Made by a program: the position numbers and the translations under genes. Source: Nakamurella lactea DSM 19367 (GTDB taxonomy: Bacteria; Actinomycetota; Actinomycetes; Mycobacteriales; Nakamurellaceae). Taken from it: a stretch of 64,000 nucleotides of DNA. The stretch lies in the NCBI RefSeq assembly GCF_000426645.1, contig NZ_AUFT01000005.1, positions 124,001 through 188,000 of the forward strand, written 5' to 3'. The notes beneath the pieces were generated by a model, which was not told the DNA's origin, searched no databases, and was given only the letters and a program-made list of their open reading frames with translations. Shown here in pieces: positions 57,741-64,000 of this stretch (position 1 is its first letter; each line of letters begins with the position of its first letter).

Positions 57741-58691
57741 GTGACGGCACTGATCGTCGCGGTGACCGGCGGCATCGGCGCCGGTAAGTCGACGGTGTCG
57801 GCCGGGTTGGCCGCCCGCGGCGGCGTGGTGATCGACGCCGACCGGCTGGCGCGCGACGTGGTGGCGCCCGGAACGACCGGGCTGACGGCGGTGACCGAGG
57901 CCTTCGGTCGCGGCGTACTGACCCCGGACGGGAGCCTGGATCGGGGCGCGCTGGGCCGGATCGTGTTCGCCGACCCGGCCGCGCTGGTCCGGCTCGAGGC
58001 GATCACCCATCCGCTGGTCAGGGCGCTGGCGGCCGAGCGGATCGCCGCGGTGCCGGCGGACGCGATCGCCGTCAACGACATCCCGCTGATCAGGGCGATG
58101 CCGGAGGCCGCCCGCTATCACCTGGTGATCGGCGTCGGTGTCGCGGACGAGGAGATCAGGGTGCGGCGGTTGATCGCCAGGGGGCACACCGAGCCGGACG
58201 CCAGGTCGCGGATCGCGGCACAGATCTCCGATGTCGAGCGGCGTCGGCTGGCGGACGTCTGGATCGACAACTCAGGGCCGGTGCAGGATCTGGAGCAGGC
58301 CATCGACGCGCTCTGGACCCGGGTGACGACCTTCGCCGCGCAGCGGCGGGCCGGAGCGCCGGCCGCGCATCGGACCAGCCCGGATGTCAGGGGCATGACC
58401 GAACTGGAGGCCACGGCGATGACGGCCGCCAGGGTGTCTGCGGCCTGCGGGGGACGGGCTCCCGAGCTGTCGACCGCGTCCGTCGACGGAGCACTGAGCA
58501 TGACGGTCTTGCTGGACGATCCGGCCGATCTCGACCGATTCCGCCCGGTGTTGGCCGACGCCGGCTTTCCGCCGATCGCGGCCGGCCACCAGGGGGCGGT
58601 GTGGCGCTTCGGCAGCGCCGACCCGGGGCGGAATCTTAACCTCTACTTGAGGGTGAGGGATCGATCGGCGGGGCGCGACCCGGGGGACTAG
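57741..58691 (+). CDS. coaE: Dephospho-CoA kinase with degenerate GrpB-like C-terminus
   Basis: 316 residues from GTG 57741, five bases after GGAG; a GTG at 57684 (MSESTSCDG) with GGAGG upstream would add 19 Ser-rich residues. The kinase domain (~1-200) has P-loop VTGGIGAGKSTVS, DADRLARDVVAPG, ITHPLVRALAAERI, NDIPLIRAMPEAA and RRLIARGHTEPDARSRIAAQ. It phosphorylates dephospho-CoA in the last step of CoA synthesis. The C-terminal ~100 residues (LSMTVLLDDPADLDRFRPVL, NLNLYLRVRDRSAGRDP) resemble the GrpB/UPF0157 domain fused to mycobacterial CoaE, but shortened. Confidence 0.95.
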   Translation: MTALIVAVTGGIGAGKSTVSAGLAARGGVVIDADRLARDVVAPGTTGLTAVTEAFGRGVLTPDGSLDRGALGRIVFADPAALVRLEAITHPLVRALAAERIAAVPADAIAVNDIPLIRAMPEAARYHLVIGVGVADEEIRVRRLIARGHTEPDARSRIAAQISDVERRRLADVWIDNSGPVQDLEQAIDALWTRVTTFAAQRRAGAPAAHRTSPDVRGMTELEATAMTAARVSAACGGRAPELSTASVDGALSMTVLLDDPADLDRFRPVLADAGFPPIAAGHQGAVWRFGSADPGRNLNLYLRVRDRSAGRDPGD

Positions 58692-58698
58692 TCGGTCG

Positions 58699-58735
58699 CT
58701 ACCACTGTGCCCCGCAGAGCGGGGCAGAGCGGTAG
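58699..58735. terminator. Hairpin terminator between coaE and dedA-like gene
   Basis: TGCCCCGC-AGA-GCGGGGCA (58708-58726) is a perfect 8-bp stem, enclosed by CTACC (58699-58703) and GGTAG (58731-58735). It starts eight bases after the coaE stop and lies between convergent genes, so it could serve both strands. Confidence 0.75.
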
Positions 58736-58813
58736 CGGCGGTGACGTGGCGAGCGGCAGCAGCAGAGCGCTGGAGGCTGGAGGGCTGGCGAGCGGTGGGT
58801 GGGTGACGGTCGC

Positions 58814-59437
58814 TCAGGCCGGTTGATCCAGGGCGCTGCCCCTTGACCGGCGCGCGATGATCGCGCCGACGCCGACCACCGCGACCGTCGTCACCGCCGA
58901 GATGGTGAGCGCCGCGGCCGGCCCACCGAGCACATGGTTGCCGGCCACCGCGCTGCCCAGCACACCGAGGGCCGTCATCCAGGCCGTCCAGACCGCGGCC
59001 ACCGGGACGGTGACGGCGAGCATCCTGGCCAGCCGGACCCGGCTGATCCCCGCTGCCAGCACACTCGTCAGCCGGCCGCCGGGCAGGAACCGTCCACCGG
59101 CCAGCACCGGCGTCGGGTGACGTCGCATCGCCGTCCTGGCCCGTAGCACCGGCCGGCGGAGGCGGCGCAGCCGGCGATGGGCCAGCAGTCGGGTCCCGTA
59201 GTGGCGGCCGAGGGCATGACCGATCAGGTCGCCGATCAGCGCACCGGCGAACGCCGTGACGGCCACCGCCGCTGTGGATCGCCAGTCGGGCGCGGTGGCC
59301 GCGGTGGCGGTCAGCAGGGTGGTGCCGCCCGGCAGTCCGGGCAGGAACGCCCCGCCGATCAGCACGGCGAGGACCACCACCAGCAGCCACGGAGAATGCA
59401 CGAAGCCGGTGACCGCGTCGATCACCCAGCCGTACAC
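58814..59437 (-). CDS. DedA-family membrane protein (VTT domain)
   Basis: 207 residues with about five to six spans. The VTT/SNARE-assoc layout is visible: AFLPGLPGGTTLLTATAATA (re-entrant Pro/Gly loop), GALIGDLIGHALGRHYGTRL, a basic loop, then GGRFLPGGRLTSVLAAGISR (the conserved GRFLPxGR motif) and VPVAAVWTAWMTALGVLGSA. DedA proteins act in membrane lipid transport or homeostasis. The start is GTG 59437. It is divergent from uvrB. Confidence 0.85.
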   Translation of the reverse strand: MYGWVIDAVTGFVHSPWLLVVVLAVLIGGAFLPGLPGGTTLLTATAATAPDWRSTAAVAVTAFAGALIGDLIGHALGRHYGTRLLAHRRLRRLRRPVLRARTAMRRHPTPVLAGGRFLPGGRLTSVLAAGISRVRLARMLAVTVPVAAVWTAWMTALGVLGSAVAGNHVLGGPAAALTISAVTTVAVVGVGAIIARRSRGSALDQPA

Positions 59438-59513
59438 CCGTCACCGCCCTTCTCGTCAGCCCCGAAGGCTACCGGCAGCCGGTCGCCGACGACCCTCTGT
59501 CGGTGCTCCGTCG

Positions 59514-59519
59514 TAGCCT
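59514..59519 (+). promoter_or_regulatory. Leaderless-type -10 before uvrB
   Basis: TAGCCT ends exactly six bases before the GTG at 59526, and there is no ribosome site. This supports GTG 59526 and a leaderless message. No actinobacterial SOS box is seen here. Confidence 0.5.
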
Positions 59520-59525
59520 TGATGG

Positions 59526-61709
59526 GTGGCCTTCGCAACCGAGCATCCCGTCATCGCCGTCTCCGAGCACCGGCCGGTCGGCGAGATCCCCCGTACCGGC
59601 GGCGCCTTCAAGGTGGTCAGCGACTACCAGCCGGCCGGCGACCAACCGCAGGCGATCGCCGAACTCGAACAACGGCTCGCCGAGGGCGAGCGCGATGTCG
59701 TGCTGTTGGGAGCGACCGGCACCGGTAAGTCTGCGACCACCGCCTGGTTGATCGAGAAGCTGCAACGACCCACCCTGGTGATGGCGCCGAACAAGACGCT
59801 GGCCGCCCAGTTGGCGAACGAGCTGCGCGAATTGTTCCCGGAGAACGCCGTCGAGTACTTCGTCTCGTACTACGATTACTACCAACCCGAGGCCTACGTC
59901 CCGCAGACGGATACCTACATCGAGAAGGACTCGTCGGTGAACAGCGACGTGGAGCGGCTCCGGCACTCCGCGACCATGTCGCTGCTCAGCCGCCGCGACG
60001 TGATCGTCGTCGCCTCGGTGTCCTGCATCTACGGCTTGGGCACCCCGCAGTCGTACCTGGACCGGTCCATCCCGGTGGCGGTCGGCGACCGGGTGGAGCG
60101 GGACCAGCTGCTCAGGGCGCTGGTCGACATCCAGTACTCGCGCAACGATCTGGCGTTCACCCGCGGCAGCTTCCGGGTGCGCGGCGACACCGTGGAGATC
60201 ATTCCGGCCTACGAGGAGCTCGCGGTCCGGATCGAGTTCTTCGGCGACGAGATCGAGAGCCTGTACTACCTGCATCCGCTCACCGGAGACATCGTCCGGC
60301 AGGTCGACGAGCTACGGATCTTCCCGGCGACCCATTACGTCGCCGGCCCGGGGCGGATGGAGAAGGCGATCTCCTCGATCGAGGCCGAGCTCCAGGAGCG
60401 GCTCGCCGAGCTGGACAAGCAGGGCAAGCTGCTGGAGTCGCAGCGACTGCGGATGCGGACCGCCTACGACATCGAGATGATGCGGCAGGTCGGCTTCTGC
60501 AACGGCATCGAGAATTACTCCCGGCACATCGACGACCGACCGGCTGGGTCGGCGCCGGCCACGCTGCTGGACTACTTCCCGGAAGACTTCCTGATCGTGC
60601 TGGACGAATCGCACGTCACCGTGCCGCAGATCGGCGCGATGCACGAGGGCGACGCCTCCCGCAAGCGCACCCTGGTGGAGCACGGCTTCCGGCTGCCGTC
60701 GGCGCTGGACAACCGCCCGCTGACCTGGGAGGAGTTCGACGCCCGGATCGGGCAGACCGTCTACCTTTCGGCAACGCCGGGCGACTACGAGATGGGCCGG
60801 ACGCACGGCGAGTTCGTCGAGCAGGTCATCCGGCCGACCGGCCTGGTCGATCCCGAAGTGGTGGTCAAGCCGACCAAGGGCCAGATCGACGACCTGCTCG
60901 GCGAGATCAGGGAGCGGGCCGATCGGGACGAACGGGTACTGGTCACCACGCTGACCAAGAAGATGGCCGAGGACCTCACCGACTACCTGCTGGAGCAGGG
61001 CATCAGGGTGCGCTACCTGCACTCCGAGGTCGACACCCTCCGCCGGGTGGAGTTGCTGCGGGAGCTGCGGCTCGGCGAGTACGACGTGCTGATCGGCATC
61101 AACCTGCTGCGGGAGGGGCTCGACCTGCCGGAGGTGTCGCTGGTGTCGATCCTGGACGCCGACAAGGAGGGCTTCCTGCGGTCGTCCCGGTCGCTGATCC
61201 AGACCATCGGCCGGGCCGCCCGCAACGTCAACGGGCAGGTGCACATGTACGCGGACCGGTTGACGCCGTCGATGCAACATGCGATCGAGGAGACCAACCG
61301 GCGGCGGGAGAAGCAGGTCGCCTACAACACCGAAAAGGGTGTCGACCCGCAGCCGCTGCGGAAGAAGGTCAACGACATCCTGGCGCGGGTCTACGCCGAG
61401 GCGGAGAACTCGCTCGAGGACGAGGCCGGCGGCAAGGTGGGGCCGGCCGGATCGGGCCGCTCGGCCTCCCGCGGCCGCCGCGCCCAAGGCGCGCCGGGAT
61501 CCAGCTCCGGGGTGTACGCCGGGCACTCGACCGTCGGCATGGCGCGTTCCGAGATGGCCGACCTGGTGCACCAACTCACCGAACAGATGATGAGTGCCGC
61601 CCGAGACCTGCAGTTCGAGCTGGCCGGCCGGCTCCGCGACGAGATCGCCGAGCTGAAGAAGGAGATCAGGCAGATGGACGCGGCCGGCGTCGAACGCTCC
61701 CCGGTCTGA
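59526..61709 (+). CDS. uvrB: Excinuclease ABC subunit B
   Basis: 727 residues. Walker A is [13 protein letters not shown], and the damage-probing beta-hairpin lies in [20 protein letters not shown]. Further motifs are [12 protein letters not shown], the DEAD-like [28 protein letters not shown]-equivalent [31 protein letters not shown], the helicase motif [18 protein letters not shown] and motif [11 protein letters not shown]. The C-terminal UVR domain ([20 protein letters not shown]) contacts UvrC. Before it lies an Ala/Gly/Ser/Arg-rich insert ([19 protein letters not shown]). The enzyme loads at DNA damage after UvrA in nucleotide excision repair. Confidence 0.97.
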   Translation: MAFATEHPVIAVSEHRPVGEIPRTGGAFKVVSDYQPAGDQPQAIAELEQRLAEGERDVVLLGATGTGKSATTAWLIEKLQRPTLVMAPNKTLAAQLANELRELFPENAVEYFVSYYDYYQPEAYVPQTDTYIEKDSSVNSDVERLRHSATMSLLSRRDVIVVASVSCIYGLGTPQSYLDRSIPVAVGDRVERDQLLRALVDIQYSRNDLAFTRGSFRVRGDTVEIIPAYEELAVRIEFFGDEIESLYYLHPLTGDIVRQVDELRIFPATHYVAGPGRMEKAISSIEAELQERLAELDKQGKLLESQRLRMRTAYDIEMMRQVGFCNGIENYSRHIDDRPAGSAPATLLDYFPEDFLIVLDESHVTVPQIGAMHEGDASRKRTLVEHGFRLPSALDNRPLTWEEFDARIGQTVYLSATPGDYEMGRTHGEFVEQVIRPTGLVDPEVVVKPTKGQIDDLLGEIRERADRDERVLVTTLTKKMAEDLTDYLLEQGIRVRYLHSEVDTLRRVELLRELRLGEYDVLIGINLLREGLDLPEVSLVSILDADKEGFLRSSRSLIQTIGRAARNVNGQVHMYADRLTPSMQHAIEETNRRREKQVAYNTEKGVDPQPLRKKVNDILARVYAEAENSLEDEAGGKVGPAGSGRSASRGRRAQGAPGSSSGVYAGHSTVGMARSEMADLVHQLTEQMMSAARDLQFELAGRLRDEIAELKKEIRQMDAAGVERSPV

Positions 61710-61742
61710 CGCACTGTCGGCAGCCGTTCAGGGATCGGCTGC

Positions 61743-61758
61743 AACACGTCGACGTGTT
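61743..61758. promoter_or_regulatory. 16-bp perfect palindrome after uvrB
   Basis: AACACGTCGACGTGTT is perfectly self-complementary with no spacer. It lies between a GCAGCC/GGCTGC stem (from ~61721) and a GGGTG/CACCC stem (to ~61779), in the 72-bp gap where uvrB and the small membrane gene converge. It may be part of a bidirectional terminator or a protein-binding site. Confidence 0.5.
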
Positions 61759-61781
61759 CGGGTGTCGAGCGGGCACCCAAA

Positions 61782-61973
61782 TCAGCCACGGCGGCGTCGG
61801 GCGCCGAGAGCAAGAATCACCAGCCCGACCACGATGATGATCGGCCCGAGGATCGACCACAAGGTGGTGCCGGTCATCGGGCTGCCCTTCACCACACCGA
61901 CGCCCTGCAGGGTGAACAGCAGGCCGATCAACGCCACCAGCACGCCACCGACAACAAGCCACACGCTGCGCAT
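61782..61973 (-). CDS. Small two-span membrane protein (63 aa)
   Basis: Two hydrophobic spans, VWLVVGGVLVALIGLLFTLQ and ILGPIIIVVGLVILALGA, are separated by the loop GVVKGSPMTGTTLWS, with a basic end (ARRRRG). The VVGGxLxxxGxxFTLQGxGxxxGS...M pattern is widespread in small actinobacterial membrane proteins of unknown function. GGAGG precedes the ATG (read on the - strand). It follows the ABC permease gene by ~20 bases and is probably co-transcribed with it. Confidence 0.8.
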   Translation of the reverse strand: MRSVWLVVGGVLVALIGLLFTLQGVGVVKGSPMTGTTLWSILGPIIIVVGLVILALGARRRRG

Positions 61974-61996
61974 GGGGAACCTCCATCAGGTCGGGA

Positions 61997-62914
61997 TCAG
62001 CTGGTGATGTCCTTGCGGGAGAACCGCCAGAACGCCAGACCGGTGAACAGGACCGCGTAACACAGACTGGAGAACCCGCCGCGGACCATGTCGTCCCAGC
62101 GGATCGGGTCGACCATCGCCCCGGTCCAGGCGAACGAGTAGTGGGTCGGCAGCCAGTCGCGGATGCCGCCCAACGCGTCGATCTGGTCCAGGATCTGCGA
62201 CAGGATGGCCAGCAGTACAGCACCGCCGACCGCGCCGAGCGGCGCGTCGGTGGACACGCTGAGCAGAAAAGCCAGTCCGGCCACCCAGATCAGACTCACG
62301 GCCAGGTACAGCACGATGATGCCGAGCCGCCCGATGGCGCCCCAGCCGGTGAACGATTCGCCGGTCGGGGTGGACACCGATCCGGTGCCGTACAGCACGG
62401 CGCCGAGAATCCAGGCCGCGGCGGTCAGCACCACCAGCGCGAGCAGCGACATCAACCCCGCCACCACGAACTTCTGCCGCAGCAACCTGATCCGCGGGAC
62501 CGGCATTGCCAGCAGGTAGCGCAGCGACGACCACGACGCCTCGCTGGCCACGGTGTCGCCGAAGAACAGCGACACCACCACGACCAGCAGGAAGGTGGCA
62601 GAGAAGAACTGGGTGGTGAGGGCGAAATTGGTGGCGCTGTGCTGCGCCATGTCGACGAACGAGGTCCCGCCATCGTCACCCGTGTCGAATGCGAAGGCGA
62701 TCGCCAGGATGATCGGCAGCGCCACCATGAATCCGAGCACCAGCTGGGTCCGCCGGCGACCGAACTGCCGGCCCAGCTCGACCCGTACCGGCAGCGTCCG
62801 GGACGCGTTGAATCCCGGGGGCAGGCCGCTGTCGGTCACCGGCTTCGGTGGCGGCAGGCTCCGCATCACCTGTACCGCGGCGTCGGCCGATTGGTCGTGG
62901 TGTACCGGACTCAT
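61997..62914 (-). CDS. ABC transporter permease (ABC-2 type)
   Basis: 305 residues from ATG 62914, which overlaps the stop of the ATPase gene (ATGA). A ~50-residue hydrophilic N-terminus precedes six spans: QLVLGFMVALPIILAIAFAF, FALTTQFFSATFLLVVVVSL, LMSLLALVVLTAAAWILGAV, LGIIVLYLAVSLIWVAGLAF, AVGGAVLLAILSQILDQIDA and a last one near 280. The loop FFGDTVASEASWSSLRYLLA is typical for ABC-2 permeases. The substrate is unknown; drug, lipid or antibiotic export is usual for this class. Confidence 0.88.
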   Translation of the reverse strand: MSPVHHDQSADAAVQVMRSLPPPKPVTDSGLPPGFNASRTLPVRVELGRQFGRRRTQLVLGFMVALPIILAIAFAFDTGDDGGTSFVDMAQHSATNFALTTQFFSATFLLVVVVSLFFGDTVASEASWSSLRYLLAMPVPRIRLLRQKFVVAGLMSLLALVVLTAAAWILGAVLYGTGSVSTPTGESFTGWGAIGRLGIIVLYLAVSLIWVAGLAFLLSVSTDAPLGAVGGAVLLAILSQILDQIDALGGIRDWLPTHYSFAWTGAMVDPIRWDDMVRGGFSSLCYAVLFTGLAFWRFSRKDITS

Positions 62915-64000
62915 GCTGGATCTCCTTGCTGCGGGCCGGTTCCGGTCGCGCCGACCAGGTCGAGGAAGACGTCCTCGAGGCGGTTCCGCGGGGCGGCAGA
63001 CGACACCGCGATGTTCGCCGCGACCAAGGCGGCGATCGCCGCGGCCGGACTGGTCCGGCCGAGATCGACCTGCAGGGTGTCGCCGAGCACTTCGATCTCG
63101 CCGACGCCGTCGATCGCCGTCAGCACGGCGGCCGCGGCCGGCGGATCGTCGACGGTGAAGGACATCTCGCCCGAGGTGGCAATCAGTTCCGACACCCGGC
63201 CGGCGGCAATGGTCCGGCCCTGATTGATCACCACCACGTGGCTGCAGGTCTGCTCCACCTCGGACAACAGGTGACTGGACACCAGCACGGTCCGGCCGGT
63301 GCCCGCGTACCGTCGCAGGACCTCCCGCATCGCGTGGATCTGCGGTGGGTCGAGTCCGTTGGTCGGCTCGTCGAGCAACAGCAGATCGGGCAGGCCCAGC
63401 ATCGCCTGGGCGATCGCCAACCGCTGCCGCATCCCCTGGGAATAGGTCTTCACCCGACGGCGGACCGCGGTGCCGAGTCCGGCGATGGCCAGTACGTCGT
63501 CCAGGTGCGCATCGGCCATCGGCCGGCCGGTCGCCCGCCAATAGTTCAGCAGGTTCGCCGTCCCTGACAGGTGCGGCAGGAAGCCCGAGCCCTCGACGAA
63601 ACTGCCGATCCTGGACAGGATCTCGGCGCCGGGTCCGACGTTGGTGCCGAACACCGCGATCTCCCCGCTGCTCGGCCGGATCAGCCCCATCACCATGCGC
63701 AGGGTGGTGGTCTTGCCGGCGCCGTTCGGGCCGAGCAGACCGAGTACCTGTCCCGGCCGAACCTCGAAGGACACGTCCTGGACGGCGTGCACGCCGCCGG
63801 GGTAGCTCTTCGACAGGTTCCGGATGGTCAGCGGCAGCACCGGTGCATCCAACTCGGCTGGGTCCGGTGTCCCGTCCGCCGCGGCATCCGGTCCGCCATC
63901 CGGTCCGGCCTCGCCCGAGGCAGCCGCGGCCTGCGGCGCCGGCCGCGGGCGGTGCCGGAGCCGGCCGGCGATCCACAGCCCGACCGTGGCCAGCACCGCC
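62911..64000 (-). CDS. ABC transporter ATP-binding protein (5' end beyond right edge)
   Basis: The frame stays open to the last base, so the start lies at or just outside the window; a GTG at 63996 is possible. The visible N-terminus is a hydrophobic stretch (VLATVGLWIAGRL) and an Ala/Pro/Asp-rich linker, unusual for an ATPase and perhaps a membrane tether. The ABC domain has Walker A LLGPNGAGKTT, Q-loop GSFVEGSGFLPHLSG, signature TYSQGMRQRLAIAQAM, Walker B DLLLLDEPTNGLDP and the switch His in VLVSSHLLSEVEQ. It resembles ABC-2 drug/bacitracin-type exporters and is coupled to the permease by ATGA. Confidence 0.9.
   Translation of the reverse strand, partial: AVLATVGLWIAGRLRHRPRPAPQAAAASGEAGPDGGPDAAADGTPDPAELDAPVLPLTIRNLSKSYPGGVHAVQDVSFEVRPGQVLGLLGPNGAGKTTTLRMVMGLIRPSSGEIAVFGTNVGPGAEILSRIGSFVEGSGFLPHLSGTANLLNYWRATGRPMADAHLDDVLAIAGLGTAVRRRVKTYSQGMRQRLAIAQAMLGLPDLLLLDEPTNGLDPPQIHAMREVLRRYAGTGRTVLVSSHLLSEVEQTCSHVVVINQGRTIAAGRVSELIATSGEMSFTVDDPPAAAAVLTAIDGVGEIEVLGDTLQVDLGRTSPAAAIAALVAANIAVSSAAPRNRLEDVFLDLVGATGTGPQQGDPA

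Noticed and set aside
60312-61574. 420-residue - strand frame opposite uvrB
   Set aside because: Shadow frame; all UvrB helicase motifs are on the + strand.

Overview
The window is about 70% GC, uses GTG and ATG starts freely, and packs genes into tight ATGA/GTGA-overlapping operons. Gene content (an ANTAR response regulator, actinobacterial-type livJHMGF, polA with a degenerate proofreading domain, four-domain rpsA, coaE with a GrpB-like tail, uvrB) and the order tRNA-pdtaR-liv-polA-rpsA-coaE-uvrB point to a chromosomal segment of a high-GC actinobacterium. It looks most like the Nakamurella/Frankineae type; the genus is inference.

Left third (1-27129): a phage-tail-like contractile injection system (CIS/eCIS). 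On the + strand, in order: a sheath protein (cut by the left edge), a tube protein, a tail-assembly-like protein, a 57-residue DUF6760-like protein, a second tube protein, a 1,427-residue low-complexity protein with a conserved C-terminal helix, a LysM tube/baseplate adaptor, a VgrG-like spike, gp25, a gp6/J-like baseplate wedge, tail protein I, and a zinc-ribbon protein with a C-terminal membrane anchor. Converging on it from the - strand is a four-gene operon: a DUF4255 (Pvc16/Afp16-like) tail-terminator protein, then three very large membrane proteins (804, 868 and 2,712 residues). Each of the three has a cytoplasmic Ig-like head, one membrane span, and an outside array of carboxypeptidase-regulatory-like (CPD) beta-sandwich repeats. 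No free PAAR tip, tape measure, AAA+ ATPase or recognisable toxin is in view; some may lie left of the window.

Middle (27130-43591): glutathione peroxidase; a DHA2-type MFS exporter with its MarR regulator and an IlvD/Edd-type dehydratase; a DUF998 membrane protein; a tRNA with anticodon CAA; the PdtaR-like ANTAR regulator; the branched-chain amino-acid ABC operon; a single-gene nuclease island bracketed by mirror-symmetric repeats; a MarR/azoreductase divergent pair; and a hotdog thioesterase with an ArsB/NhaD-like permease.

Right (43592-64000): polA; an ASCH-like protein; a sensor kinase/LuxR regulator pair next to a SipW-like signal peptidase and its TasA-like secreted substrate; a methyltransferase and pirin; a GNAT; rpsA; a lipoprotein; a 2-hydroxyacid dehydrogenase; coaE; a DedA-family protein; uvrB; and an ABC exporter cut by the right edge.

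A recurring feature is a family of 24-38-codon mini-ORFs (11821, 37376, 43655, 52353) inserted exactly at gene junctions. Each stop overlaps the next gene's start as ATGA or GTGA, and three also start on the previous gene's stop. They look like a dispersed repeat that preserves translational coupling, and are the least explained small feature here. The most interesting system-level feature is the CIS with its three giant membrane-spanning CPD-repeat proteins and its disordered 1,427-residue component.
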